A DNA stretch of 52,328 nt from Geobacter sp. (GCA_003490025.1 DNJC01000088.1:1-52328), one strand, 5' to 3'; shown: positions 1 through 8,483, counted from the stretch's first letter. The notes: generated from the letters alone by a model not told the origin. Translations and numbers: made by a program.

Positions 1-10
1 GCTTGGTCAT
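1..10 (-). CDS. Start of a gene running off the left edge
   Basis: Only the first three codons (Met-Thr-Lys) are inside the window. On the minus strand an AAGGAG ribosome binding site at about 17-23 lies six bases before an ATG at position 10. This is a good initiation region, so a real gene probably continues to the left. Nothing can be said about its product. Confidence 0.4.
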
Positions 11-403
11 GTCATTTCTCCTTTGTGATTAAACCCCCGACGCCGGAGTAAACGATGCGCTCGCAGTCGAAGGGCATTGGCTCGACGGACAACGGTTCTT
101 CAGCGCAGCGGCTTGTCCGTCTGCCGCTGATTGGCTGGGCTCTCGTTCGTGTCCGCCCTTTTTGCAAGCTGTGCGGCCAAGGACCTGATATGCCGGTCGT
201 CGGTCCCGCAACACCCTGCAAGGGGGACGTTGTTGACTTTGTTGAGTTATTGCGATTCAGGCTTAAGTAAAGTAACAGGTGGTCCTGAGATCGGCTGCCT
301 TGCATAATTCAACAATGTCAACAACGTCCCCCTACGCCCCCTACGCCGGGCTTTTCCCCGCAGACCGGTGCCATCCGCTCCAGTATCGCCTTTCATGGTG
401 ATG
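11..403. other. Gene-free stretch with a long inverted repeat
   Basis: No convincing gene is seen. Short open frames on both strands overlap one another and lack ribosome binding sites. The stretch contains the inverted repeat described separately at 221-332. It is the upstream region of the gene leaving the left edge and lies beyond the end of the ankyrin lipoprotein gene. Confidence 0.6.
221..332. repeat. Long inverted repeat with GGGGACG arms
   Basis: A left arm at 221-250 (beginning AGGGGGACGTTGTTGAC) is matched in inverted orientation by a right arm at 304-332 (ending GTCAACAACGTCCCCCT), with about 50 bases between. A related arrangement lies at 3165-3276. GGGGACG-edged arms of this sort resemble the palindromic elements that accompany REP-associated tyrosine transposases, but no transposase gene is present here, so the family is inferred. 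Confidence 0.6.
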
Positions 404-1882
404 TTATTGAACTGATCCAAACCTTTGAACGCATGTTTTCTCCTGACCAACTTTTACCTTATCGTAGCAATCAGCTTTTTCCCTGTATACCTTTGCAAGT
501 CTTTTTAGTTCTACTGCCTTTGTATCACTGATCTTTGCTGCATCCCAATTTGAAGTTCCCGGCGTTATTTGTGTATACATTGGCATGCCATAACCAACGC
601 CTTTTCCAGAACCGCCGCTTGCTGCAGACTTTAATGCGCTAAAATCTGCCATTTGTTTTGCTTGTCGATTCGCATCATACGAAGCAGCCGTTTGCGAAGC
701 TGCATTTAGTAATGCGGCTCCTACAACCGAAAGAACTTGTTTTGTTCGTAAACTTGAAGCTAAGTCAACATATTGATTCGCTGTCAATTCAGAGTATTTA
801 GCGGCATTAGAGTATGCAAAAGACAGATTGCTTATAATATCAATACTTGTCTTCCCTTTTTCAACAAGCTCACGTTCGATAAATTTAGCCAACCAATCAT
901 AAGAAAGAGCTAGATCGTAATAATTGTCACCTTCAACCGTTACCTCTGGCACCTCATGACTAATGCACAATATTTCTTTTGCAATATCAGAGTTAAACGC
1001 AGCAAGATACAATGCATTTTTACCACTTACATTCTTTTGGGTCACATCAGCCCTATTATTTAATAATTTAGCAAATACTTCCTTTTGGTTCATAACTATG
1101 ACCCACATAATAGGCGTATTCTGCCGTGCATCTTTCGTATTTATATCAGCGCCTGAACTAATTAATGCTTCACAACAATCTAAGCAATTAGCTTGTGAAG
1201 CCAAAATGAGAGCTGTTCGCCCAGAAATATCCTTTGCTTCTAAATTTGCACCCTGATTTATCAATAGTTTTATTAGCTCAGCATTGCTTGATTTGGCAGC
1301 TGCTATAAGTGCAGATTCACCTTCATTCGTTTGAAAGTTGATAGCAGCTCCGGATGACAACAAATTCTGAACAGTGTTGGCATCGCCAAATCTAGCAGCA
1401 TTAACTAACAAGATATTTTTGTCATTAGTTTTTAGATGATTTACTGACACTGCCAATACATTGATTAAATCAATTTTGTTAGCCTCTATAGCAGATTCAA
1501 GAGCATTATTGCCACTTTTGTCTTTGAATGTCGTATCAGCCCCATTCTTAATTAGTATTCTCAACACATCTATATGGCCATTTTTTGCAGCTAGTATCAA
1601 AGGTGTTTCGCCAGTAAATTGGTTTGAGTAATTAACTTCGGCACCCGATTCCAATAGTCGTGAAACAAGTTCAGCATCCCCTATCCTTGATCCCCATAAA
1701 AGCGGATTTTCCCCATTAGGTCCAACTGATGAAATATCTTTTTGTCTTAAAATTTCTTTTTTTGCAGAGTCAGTATTTCCATAATACGCCTGAGTATGCC
1801 AACTTCTGCTTGAGCTACACGAGGCAAGAACCAATGATAAAACCAAGATAACTATATATTTAAAAATATTTCTCTTTATCAT
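404..1882 (-). CDS. Ankyrin-repeat lipoprotein
   Basis: A 492-residue exported protein. The N-terminus has a basic start, a hydrophobic core and a lipobox ending LASC with the acylated cysteine at residue 22, so it is probably anchored in the outer or inner membrane facing the periplasm. Residues of about 55-310 are a run of ankyrin repeats, recognisable by ETPLILAAKNGHIDVLRILI and NEGESALIAAAKSSNAELIK. The last 180 residues are not recognised; they contain an Ala/Ser/Gly-rich stretch and end with a charged part with two cysteines. GGAG at 1890-1893 lies seven bases before the ATG. It follows the DUF2846-like lipoprotein gene by 55 bases and is probably cotranscribed. Base composition is clearly AT-richer than the rest of the window, suggesting transfer. 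Ankyrin repeats bind proteins; the partner is unknown. Confidence 0.85.
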   Translation of the reverse strand: MIKRNIFKYIVILVLSLVLASCSSSRSWHTQAYYGNTDSAKKEILRQKDISSVGPNGENPLLWGSRIGDAELVSRLLESGAEVNYSNQFTGETPLILAAKNGHIDVLRILIKNGADTTFKDKSGNNALESAIEANKIDLINVLAVSVNHLKTNDKNILLVNAARFGDANTVQNLLSSGAAINFQTNEGESALIAAAKSSNAELIKLLINQGANLEAKDISGRTALILASQANCLDCCEALISSGADINTKDARQNTPIMWVIVMNQKEVFAKLLNNRADVTQKNVSGKNALYLAAFNSDIAKEILCISHEVPEVTVEGDNYYDLALSYDWLAKFIERELVEKGKTSIDIISNLSFAYSNAAKYSELTANQYVDLASSLRTKQVLSVVGAALLNAASQTAASYDANRQAKQMADFSALKSAASGGSGKGVGYGMPMYTQITPGTSNWDAAKISDTKAVELKRLAKVYREKADCYDKVKVGQEKTCVQRFGSVQ

Positions 1883-1937
1883 ATTCGATCTCCACGAGGG
1901 GATATATGTGTTGATTTTAACAAATATTGTTAAAGAA

Positions 1938-2420
1938 CTAAGGTAAGGTTATTCGTGAAGATTCAAGCATTTTTACGCTAGGTTGATCTAAATACCTCTT
2001 ACCCTCACTTCCAGACAGCAAGTTAATGCCGCTCCATAGTAAATAGTAGTAAATTTTCCCTGGAATACTATTAAGCTCTGTTCGCGCATTTTCTGATTTT
2101 AATACACAACTACCATTATTACCAGGCAAGCCATACAGTAGTTGGTGTTTACCAGGATTAACTTCGGCAACAACAAATGTCCCATTGTTTATAAAGCCAG
2201 TAATTTCATTATCAATTGTAAAGCACCAACTATCAAATGCTCCTTGAGCCCTTTTCTCTCGGATAAGATATATGTAGGATTTATTACTTGGTGGTAATGA
2301 CAGCAATGCCTTGGCTTTCACTGAATCAGGCAATACAGCAGCGTTATAACAGGCTGTTAAACTAAGAATGAGTGCAACAAAAACTCCACGCAATAAATGG
2401 CAACTCAAAAACTTATTCAT
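1938..2420 (-). CDS. DUF2846-like lipoprotein
   Basis: A 160-residue protein with a signal peptide and lipobox (SLTAC, cysteine at residue 24). The mature part has the pattern of the DUF2846 group: a YIYLIR strand, a short insert, then NEITGFINNGTFVVAEV and a NPGKHQLLYG turn, consistent with a small beta-sandwich. The start is supported by AAAAGGAGGG at about 2428-2437. It is the first gene of a probable two-gene unit with the ankyrin lipoprotein. It shares that gene's AT-rich composition. The biochemical role of the family is not known; the family assignment rests on pattern only. Confidence 0.7.
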   Translation of the reverse strand: MNKFLSCHLLRGVFVALILSLTACYNAAVLPDSVKAKALLSLPPSNKSYIYLIREKRAQGAFDSWCFTIDNEITGFINNGTFVVAEVNPGKHQLLYGLPGNNGSCVLKSENARTELNSIPGKIYYYLLWSGINLLSGSEGKRYLDQPSVKMLESSRITLP

Positions 2421-3009
2421 AGATGAACCCTCCTTTTATGTTGACTCACTAGACATCTCGTTGCCCATCAAGGCGGAGTCTTTGCTTTGGTATTCAACGC
2501 TTGTAGGGTGAGCGGCGGAGCGGCTTTGGCATTTATCTACTTTTTCCCGAAACTCACCTACCTGCGGAGTCCGTCTCCAACCGGCTGGTTGGCATCGCCG
2601 TTTCTCTACTCGTCTTGGCTCTATCTCGCCTTTTGGGTCAACGTCCGTCAGATGGTTCCGCTTTCGCACTCTTTCATGCACTTCAAAAGGCCGCTAAGAT
2701 TGGAAGAACTTGCCGATCAGGTTATCAGTGATCGTACCGACCTCATGGCTGAAAAATGCAAGAAACAATGGTATCTATTCGCGCCTGCCTCGGCATGTCG
2801 CCGCTAGTTCGATAAACAACTTCTCCTCCAGACTTCTCTCTAGTAACGGTAATCGCTTGAAGTATTATGTATTTAGAATCCAAGATCAAGATAAAACCAT
2901 GCTTGCGGCCAATAATGCCCAATGTTTTCGTCTTAATGATAGAGAGGGACTTCCAGGAGTGGAGGTTTGGACTCGGATTGCTAAGTGAGGAGAACCAGCA
3001 GCCCCGGAG

Positions 3010-3049
3010 GGAACGCTGGTCTCTTCGTCAAGTTCATCATGAAATGTTC
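3010..3049. repeat. 40-base direct repeat, copy 1
   Basis: Begins GGAACGCTGGTC and contains AAGTTCATCATGAAATG. It differs from copy 2 at 4041-4080 at only about three positions, in the same orientation, and the flanking bases are also loosely similar. The two copies bracket a segment of about 1 kb that contains one small secreted-protein gene. Confidence 0.7.
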
Positions 3050-3164
3050 CGTGGAACAAAAGAGATGGTTCCGACAACGGACTCTCGATCGAGCTTCCAA
3101 AGCCTTGGGGTCAGGTCTTTATTCTTGATTTTTCGCCTTCTGTCTGTCCAATGACCAAGCCTTG

Positions 3165-3276
3165 GTGACAAACGGGGACGTAGCTGAGATGTTGACTATC
3201 CTTTTTTGAAAACTTCTGAAGTCAACAAGTCAGCTACGTTTCCCTGCCACACAAGTCAGCTACGTCCCCCTGTCAC
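3165..3276. repeat. Inverted repeat with a duplicated right arm
   Basis: The left arm at 3165-3196 (GTGACAAACGGGGACGTAGC then TGAGATGTTGAC) is matched in inverted orientation at 3221-3250 and, more closely for its outer part, again at 3251-3276 (ending GCTACGTCCCCCTGTCAC). The arms share the GGGGACGT edge with the element at 221-332. It may form a large hairpin in RNA or single-stranded DNA. Confidence 0.65.
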
Positions 3277-3350
3277 ATAAATTATCAGCGACTGCGGAAC
3301 TTCCGAGTTCCATCCAGAAGACCAGTGCAAGAAGAGCGCATTTGCGAAAT

Positions 3351-3881
3351 TTATTTATCACATCCATTCCCCTCTGGTAACACAAAGGATGTCCCTCTGA
3401 TAGATCTACTAAACCTCTCATAAGCTATAAACCGTACTTTTGTATTCACAGTTAATTTCTCAATTTCTAAGTTCCTACTGCTTGCATTGGATGAATCATA
3501 GGTGGAATGTATGCATGCAGATCCGTTGGAAATTTTATTAGATGCTGCAACTAAAGCATTCTGATCAGTGGTGTCAAATAGCATGGCATTTCTAATAGCT
3601 GACGATATCTGGCGTAAAGCTGCTTTTTGACTTAAAGTGTCTGGCAATGAGTTAATGAAAGCATCAATGTCATCTCTTACTCCATTATTATCCATATCTG
3701 GCCCTGCGACTGTGTTATCTCGGTTTAACGACGGAAAAGTTCCGTTTTTGTCAGATGTTCTCAATGCTTCGCCAACTGTAGCTGGATGATTTGTGGTATT
3801 GCTGTCTCCTCCATTGGTGCAGCACCTAATCGAAATGACGAGAAACGCAATAGACAAAATTGTACCGTATACGTTGCCCAT
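3351..3881 (-). CDS. Small secreted protein with a calcium-type Asp loop
   Basis: A 176-residue protein if translation begins at the ATG at 3881, which has GGAGG four bases upstream; in-frame ATGs at 3908 and further upstream have weaker sites. The N-terminus is hydrophobic (GTILSIAFLVISIRCC), giving a signal peptide or possibly a poor lipobox. Residues of about 60-75 read DMDNNGVRDDID, the Asp/Asn-rich loop of thrombospondin type 3 or dockerin-like calcium sites, followed by a helix. The remainder is not recognised. It stands alone between two copies of a direct repeat and is AT-rich like the neighbouring lipoprotein genes. Function unknown; probably exported. Confidence 0.6.
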   Translation of the reverse strand: MGNVYGTILSIAFLVISIRCCTNGGDSNTTNHPATVGEALRTSDKNGTFPSLNRDNTVAGPDMDNNGVRDDIDAFINSLPDTLSQKAALRQISSAIRNAMLFDTTDQNALVAASNKISNGSACIHSTYDSSNASSRNLEIEKLTVNTKVRFIAYERFSRSIRGTSFVLPEGNGCDK

Positions 3882-4040
3882 AGAGCCTCCGCAGAGAAGC
3901 CACGACATGAAATAAAGCTCAATATTATTGGAAAAAACCAATCTCAAGGCAGCTGTATATCACTCAGTCTACTGCTCGTCAAGGCATGTCCTGAGGGAAA
4001 TGGGGCATCTTTGGGCAAGGGGAGGAACCTCAGGTGAGCT

Positions 4041-4080
4041 GGAACGCTGGTCATTTCGTCAAGTTCATCATGAAATGTTG
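4041..4080. repeat. 40-base direct repeat, copy 2
   Basis: Second copy of the unit at 3010-3049, in the same orientation, upstream of the small calcium-loop protein gene. Read on the minus strand both copies encode TFHDELDExTSVP in an open frame, so they could be remnants of the same former coding sequence. Confidence 0.7.
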
Positions 4081-4194
4081 GGGCGGATCAAGGAGCTTGG
4101 GATTCGACGAAGTCGACGCCGAAGAAGTGGCATGGATAATACGGCATGCCGGACTTGAAAAAAGTGGGACGGATCAGACGGGGATTTAAAGCTT

Positions 4195-4219
4195 ATCGCG
4201 GCAGGAATGCCGCTCCTAC
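4195..4219. repeat. REP-like palindrome, family A
   Basis: ATCGCGGCAGGAATGCCGCT followed by CCTAC. The core GCGGCAGGAATGCCGC is an imperfect palindrome. The same unit is found at 20388-20412 and 20424-20448 (as an inverted pair), at 51117-51141, and truncated in tandem at the right edge. Confidence 0.85.
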
Positions 4220-4302
4220 ATTTTGGGATACCGCTGTCTATTCAGGGTCTGGATGGGGGAGGGGAGGCAGGTGGGGAGGGATTGTCCCATCGGAGAAGGG
4301 GC

Positions 4303-5835
4303 TCAGTGGGGCGCTTCTATTACCAGCCGCAGTTTGCACGCCTCCTGCAGCATGTCTCCCTTTGCCTTGGCGCCGTACAATTCCACGGACATGTCTTCTT
4401 CGCCCACAAGCTTGATGTGCAGCGTTCCCTGGGAAAGGGTGCACTGAAGCTGCTGCACCACGCTGTTGCGGCGCCGGTCGAGCCCGTCGCATAAACGCAG
4501 GATTCCCCCCAGCCTCGATACCAGCACCTGGTCCTTTGCCGCGAGCCGCATGTACTCTTCGTGCTTTTTCTTCGGCGGGGATTTCCTGTGGTAGCGGGCT
4601 ATGTTGGCGATCAGCTCGCGCTCGCGCGGGGTGAAGCCGAAGAGGTCGGCGTGGCGGATCAGGTGGTAGGAGTGCTTGTGGTGGCTGGAGTAATTGATGA
4701 AATAGCCGACGTCGTGCAGCAGCGCGGCGGCCTCCAGAAGTCGCATCTCCCTGTCGGTCAGGCCGTAACGTGGCGCAAGGGCCTTGAAGATCTCCAGGGA
4801 GAGCTTGGCAACCTGCCGGGAGTGCCCTTCGTCGAAATGGCAGGCGTGGGCGAATTCGACGGCGGAATCGCGCCAGGAGCGGGGGGCTTTGTGTCTGGGC
4901 AACAGGTTCTGCTTGCGCAATCCGCGCAGTATCAGGCCTTCCCGGATGCCGCGCTCGTTGACTCGCAGCATGTTCACCTTGAAATAATCCATCAGCTCAT
5001 CCACGACGGTGACCCCGGCGATGATGATGTCGGAGCGGTCCGGGTTCAGGCCGGGTAGAGCGCGGCGCTCCTTGTCGTTCTTTCTCACGAGCATGGCCAG
5101 AAGGTGCACCACCTCGGAGCGGAGCAGTTCGTAGCCGTGTATGGAGTCGAACTTTTCCCGCCTGCTCGCGGCAACCATGGCCGCGATGGAGGTGATGGTG
5201 CCTCCTGAACCGACCAGGCACTGCATGCCGTCGCGGTCCGCCGTATAGCTCGACTTGATGGTTTTCCGGATGTACTTCCTGAGTTTCTGGTGCTCCGCGC
5301 CTTGTACCGGGTCGGACTTGAGGAAGCTCTCGGTCAGGAATACGGCGCCGAGTTCCAGGGAGAGCATCTCCTCGATGTGCGCGCCCAGGGCGTTGATCAG
5401 TTCCAGGCTGCCGCCTCCGATGTCGAAGATGATGTGCCGCACCCCTTCGAGATCGAAGTTGTGGAAGGCGCTTAGGGCGGCGAGCTCGGCCTCTTCTTCG
5501 CCGCTTATCACCTCGACGTCGAGTCCCACTTTCTCCTTGATATCCCGCACCAGGTCGGCGCCGTTGGCCGCCTTGCGGACGGCGCTGGTTGCAACCGCTT
5601 CTATGGATTGGACCTTGTAGCCATCGATGATCTTCTTCTGGCGCGACAGCGCCTCGATAGCGCGCTCCCAGGCGGCGGGCGCGATGACCCCGGTCTGGTG
5701 CAGCCCTTCGCCCAACCTGACCAGGGCCTTCTCGTCATCGAGGATCTTGTATTTGCCGTTGTCTGCGGCTTCGATGATTATGCTGCGGATGGAGTTGGTG
5801 CCGATGTCGATGGCGGCGAGGCGGGTCTGTTTCAA
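4303..5835 (-). CDS. ppx: Ppx/GppA family phosphatase with HD domain
   Basis: A 510-residue cytoplasmic enzyme of the exopolyphosphatase / pppGpp phosphatase family, which hydrolyses polyphosphate or converts pppGpp to ppGpp. The sugar-kinase-like fold is shown by the phosphate-1 loop DIGTNSIR (residues 10-17), the GEEEAELA motif (112-119) and the phosphate-2 loop FDIGGGSLEL (137-146). The C-terminal part carries an HD-type motif (LLHDVGYFI, His374-Asp375) followed by the histidine cluster SSHHKHSYH, as in full-length bacterial Ppx. The start is TTG at 5835 with GGGAG six bases upstream. It appears to be a single-gene unit. Whether polyphosphate or pppGpp is the main substrate cannot be read from sequence. 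Confidence 0.93.
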   Translation of the reverse strand: MKQTRLAAIDIGTNSIRSIIIEAADNGKYKILDDEKALVRLGEGLHQTGVIAPAAWERAIEALSRQKKIIDGYKVQSIEAVATSAVRKAANGADLVRDIKEKVGLDVEVISGEEEAELAALSAFHNFDLEGVRHIIFDIGGGSLELINALGAHIEEMLSLELGAVFLTESFLKSDPVQGAEHQKLRKYIRKTIKSSYTADRDGMQCLVGSGGTITSIAAMVAASRREKFDSIHGYELLRSEVVHLLAMLVRKNDKERRALPGLNPDRSDIIIAGVTVVDELMDYFKVNMLRVNERGIREGLILRGLRKQNLLPRHKAPRSWRDSAVEFAHACHFDEGHSRQVAKLSLEIFKALAPRYGLTDREMRLLEAAALLHDVGYFINYSSHHKHSYHLIRHADLFGFTPRERELIANIARYHRKSPPKKKHEEYMRLAAKDQVLVSRLGGILRLCDGLDRRRNSVVQQLQCTLSQGTLHIKLVGEEDMSVELYGAKAKGDMLQEACKLRLVIEAPH

Positions 5836-6020
5836 GGGAATCTCCCGGGCGCGGGTTACGAGTCCGTTTCTCTGTAGCTACTCCTGCACTGCGCGCATTT
5901 GCGACTGAACCCTGCTACCTCTTGTTGAAGGTAACAGGGATGATTATGAACGAAGGAGTTGTGCGGATTGTAACAGGAGGTGTGCCGGCTGGCAACACCG
6001 GGCGGGGAGGGTGACCTGAT

Positions 6021-6548
6021 TTAGCCGAGAGCTTTCAGCACAGCCTTTTTCGCTCTCTTCAACCGCTTGCGCACTTTCTTGAGACTCGCATCCTCAAGCC
6101 CCGTGACTTTTTTCTCGGCTTTTACGAGCGCCTTGCCTGCGCGCTTTGAGCGTTTTTCCCCGAAGCCGTGGATCTGGACCAACGCGTCTTCGATCCGGGT
6201 CAGGTCGGCAGCCAGTTTCCTGCCGCATTTGCCCGACATTTTCTCGCTGAAACGGTCCCGGGTCGTCTGTGCCAGTGTTTCGATCCTCTCTCTCACCTCG
6301 GTCACCCGCACCTGTACGGTTTCTTGGGCATGTGTCTCTTCCCGGTCATCCATTCCTGCCAGTTGCCGCGCCTGCTCCACTATGGTGCCGATCGAGCGCG
6401 GGCTGATGCCTCGCACCTTTTTCAACCCTTCCTCTCCGGCCTGCGCGATCTTGGAGAAACTGTCGAAACCGGCGTCGTACAGGCGTTTGCCGAGGATCAT
6501 GCCGACTCCCTTCAACTGCTTCAGGTCTGCCGTGCTCTGGACCATCAT
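6021..6548 (-). CDS. Helix-hairpin-helix protein with basic tail
   Basis: A 175-residue protein. The start at 6548 (ATGATG) is chosen because AGGAG lies seven bases upstream at 6556-6560; the longer open frame runs through a repeat element. Residues of about 8-60 hold two helix-hairpin-helix-like units (LKQLKGVGMILGKRLYDAGF and LKKVRGISPRSIGTIVEQA), as in DUF4332/HhH proteins that contact DNA non-specifically. The C-terminal 60 residues are rich in Lys and Arg (KKVRKRLKRAKKAVLKALG) and also contain IHGFGEKRSKRAGKAL, a third HhH-like piece. The domain content suggests DNA or RNA binding; no enzymatic motif is visible. Confidence 0.75.
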   Translation of the reverse strand: MMVQSTADLKQLKGVGMILGKRLYDAGFDSFSKIAQAGEEGLKKVRGISPRSIGTIVEQARQLAGMDDREETHAQETVQVRVTEVRERIETLAQTTRDRFSEKMSGKCGRKLAADLTRIEDALVQIHGFGEKRSKRAGKALVKAEKKVTGLEDASLKKVRKRLKRAKKAVLKALG

Positions 6549-6610
6549 GAACTTGCTCCTTGTGGTTCGTGTTTTGTTGTTTTCGTATATGGGCCACGTT
6601 ATATCAGCTG

Positions 6611-6654
6611 GCAACGCCCTCACCCCCGCCCCTCTCCCGGAGGGCGAGGGGAGT
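6611..6654. repeat. REP-like palindrome, family B
   Basis: GCCCTCACCCCCGCCCCTCT followed by CCCGGAGGGCGAGGGG. The inner CTCCCGGAGGGCGAG part is palindromic. Other copies are at 49975-50017, 50057-50105 (inverted) and 51031-51070. It lies just upstream of the helix-hairpin-helix gene. Confidence 0.8.
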
Positions 6655-6682
6655 AGGCCATGCAGGGGATGTTGGAAATCGG

Positions 6683-7207
6683 TTACTGTCCGTCTCCTTG
6701 CAGCCGGTCCAGTGCTTTTCCGTGCGAGGTGATGATCTTGCCGCCTCCGGTCACGAGGTGTATGAAGACGGCATCCCCCTTGTCCGCTCCGCTCCTTTTG
6801 AAGGACACTGTCCCGCCTTTGGGGAGTGCGCACGGGGACTTCGTTCCTAGCAGGGCCTGAGTCACGAGACCGAAGTCGGGTTCGTGTCCAACCAGGGCGA
6901 TCTCCTTCGCCTGTGCATACTCGGCCAGCAAAGGGTCCAGGGCCTCCGGACGGAAACCCGAGGCGAGCTGCGGCACCACGACGATGTCACCTTTGAAGCG
7001 GAGTGCTTCTGCGAGTATGTCCGCAGTCTGGACGGCCCGCACCAGCGGACTGGTAAGGATGACGTCGGGATCTATGGCCAGCTTCGCGAGGCTTTTGGCG
7101 ACCTGCCTGAAGCGTTTCCTGCCGCGGCGGGTGAGGAATCTGTGTTCTTCGAGTATCTGCGGGGTTCGCTCGATGGCTTCAGCGTGACGCACCAAATGGA
7201 TGATCAT
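6683..7207 (-). CDS. sixA: SixA-like phosphohistidine phosphatase
   Basis: A 174-residue member of the histidine phosphatase superfamily. The catalytic RHA motif is at the N-terminus (IIHLVRHAEAI, His8), followed by the conserved arginine stretch LTRRGRKRFRQVAKSL, ILTSPLVRAVQTADIL (second Arg), and the C-terminal catalytic His in ALVGHEPDFG. The size and arrangement match SixA, which removes phosphate from histidine in phosphotransfer domains such as those of the nitrogen PTS or hybrid kinases. GGGAG precedes the ATG by about six bases. It is read away from the next gene on its upstream side. The exact target is not predictable. Confidence 0.88.
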   Translation of the reverse strand: MIIHLVRHAEAIERTPQILEEHRFLTRRGRKRFRQVAKSLAKLAIDPDVILTSPLVRAVQTADILAEALRFKGDIVVVPQLASGFRPEALDPLLAEYAQAKEIALVGHEPDFGLVTQALLGTKSPCALPKGGTVSFKRSGADKGDAVFIHLVTGGGKIITSHGKALDRLQGDGQ

Positions 7208-7475
7208 GACAACTCCCTAATCTGAGAAACCTTCAAGACTTTAGCTAATCTCTTAGATTTTGCAACCTGCTGTCTTGTTTTTGTCTCAATTTCCGGATCA
7301 GGCTCAAAGGGAGGCGGCAGCAGCATGAGGGACTGAATGGAGCAGGGGAGGGGAGTAAGGGGGCTGGAAGCTGATAGAAAGAGGGGGCTCTTATGACTGG
7401 AGGAGTTTAGGGATGCCTCCCCTTTCGGGGAGGACTTGACAGCTATGGAGTGTCGGCTAAGCGGATGTCAGTGTT

Positions 7476-8087
7476 TCACCTGGCCGCTGTCAGCAGTTGC
7501 CCGAAATTCTCCTTTATCGACTCAGTAATGGAATCGGACGGAACGGCTCCGCCGACTCCCTTGAGCCAGAAGCGGTCGACCGCCGTCTCTCCTATTGTCT
7601 CGATGGTCATCTTCACCGGGAAAAGGCATCTCATGCTGAAATAGTCGAGGATGTCCCCCAGGAAACCGAGCCGATCCACACCCCTCAGTTCGACATAAAG
7701 GCTTCCGTCGTGGCGGCTGGGCGGCTCCAGTACGAAATCAAGGAGTTCGATTTTGCCAGCCTTCCGGTCGCCGGTAAGTTCCGTGGCGGCCAGGGCGACA
7801 TAGTCCACGCTCAACGGATCTTTGGCAAAGGGGGCAGATTTCAGCTCGAAGCTCGAGCGCCAGTTGCTTACAGTTGTCTTTTCCGCCTCGACCCTGACGA
7901 TGCCGATCCTCTGCTGGGCAAGTCCCGCCGTGAGCCTCCCTGTCCATCCCGGAGCGAGAAAACCGGTGATGTCGAGCTTGTAGCCGTTGTGTTTCGCCGG
8001 GATCGGCTCAATATTGAAGGTCGTGTGCGAAAAGCCGATTGGCGGGGTGTCGCCGAGGGAATCTCTTTTCAGGGCGAAGCTGTTCAT
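7476..8087 (-). CDS. Double ACT-domain protein
   Basis: A 203-residue cytoplasmic protein built from two ACT-like halves. The first, residues of about 34-85, has the pattern YKLDITGFLAPGWTGRLTAG then LAQQRIGIVRVEAEKT; the second, about 125-175, has SLYVELRGVDRLGFLGDILD then YFSMRCLFPVKMTIETIGE, very close to the GlnD/GlnE-type ACT layout in which small ligands bind at the domain interface. No catalytic domain is attached, so it is probably a stand-alone ligand sensor. It is the last of three consecutive minus-strand genes, after the unknown 101-residue protein and the HTH protein. The ligand is unknown; amino acids are usual for ACT domains. Confidence 0.7.
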   Translation of the reverse strand: MNSFALKRDSLGDTPPIGFSHTTFNIEPIPAKHNGYKLDITGFLAPGWTGRLTAGLAQQRIGIVRVEAEKTTVSNWRSSFELKSAPFAKDPLSVDYVALAATELTGDRKAGKIELLDFVLEPPSRHDGSLYVELRGVDRLGFLGDILDYFSMRCLFPVKMTIETIGETAVDRFWLKGVGGAVPSDSITESIKENFGQLLTAAR

Positions 8088-8177
8088 ATTAATTCTCCTT
8101 TGAATTGGTAATCTCGTTCGTTGAGTCTCTTGCGAGGAGGGCTGCGGGACGGTGCAACCGCTGCGGAAGCGCAGCTT

Positions 8178-8483
8178 TTACAATCTGTCCGAACGTTGCA
8201 GCATGTCTCGGGCGCAACCGGTCAGGAAACAGAAGACCTCGCAGCGATCGCTTAAAAAGCGCGGCAGGTCGCGGTTCATCAGGTCTTCCAGAAAATGGAG
8301 CGTCAAGGCGTCATCGCGCTCGAGTTCGTCCATGACCGCCTGCATCATGGGAATGATGTCGTAGAGGTCATCCCTGTTGAAGGGAGCCGTATCGTCCTTT
8401 CCGGAGAACTTGTTCTCGAAGCGGGTCCCTATCACTTTCGGATACCGGTACTTGAGATCCGAGGCGTGTATCGTCAATCCCAT
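8178..8483 (-). CDS. Unknown 101-residue protein of the ACT operon
   Basis: Not recognised. The ATG at 8483 is preferred over the adjacent GTG at 8486 because GGAGG at 8491-8495 then has a seven-base spacer. The protein is soluble, acidic and predicted mostly helical, with DDLYDIIPMMQAVMDELERD, FLEDLMNRDLPRFLSDRCEV and a C-terminal FLTGCARDML. No signal peptide, membrane segment or metal motif is visible. It lies 18 bases downstream of the HTH gene and about 90 bases upstream of the ACT gene, so the three are probably one transcript. Confidence 0.65.
   Translation of the reverse strand: MGLTIHASDLKYRYPKVIGTRFENKFSGKDDTAPFNRDDLYDIIPMMQAVMDELERDDALTLHFLEDLMNRDLPRFLSDRCEVFCFLTGCARDMLQRSDRL

Larger units (their letters stand above)
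2421..3350. other. Gene-poor stretch with repeats and decayed DNA
   Basis: No gene can be supported. An open frame at 2487-2807 (+) and an overlapping one at 2436-2681 (-) lack ribosome binding sites and recognisable domains. The right half holds a 40-base unit at 3010-3049 that recurs at 4041-4080, and an inverted repeat at 3165-3276. This looks like degenerated accessory DNA. Confidence 0.5.
3882..4302. other. Gene-free stretch with repeats
   Basis: No gene is supported. It holds the second copy of the 40-base direct repeat (4041-4080) and one GTAGGAGCGGCATTCC-type palindromic repeat (4195-4219). It marks the right edge of the AT-rich accessory patch; the Ppx gene that follows has normal GC-rich composition. 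Confidence 0.55.

Noticed and set aside
2867..3154. Open frame containing one copy of the 40-base repeat
   Set aside because: No initiation signal and no recognisable domain; reads through repeats. A transposase identity was considered but no Y1-type motif is present.
2421..3350. Integron attC sites between small cassette-like genes
   Set aside because: No paired RYYYAAC/GTTRRRY core sites could be identified, and no integron integrase is in the window.
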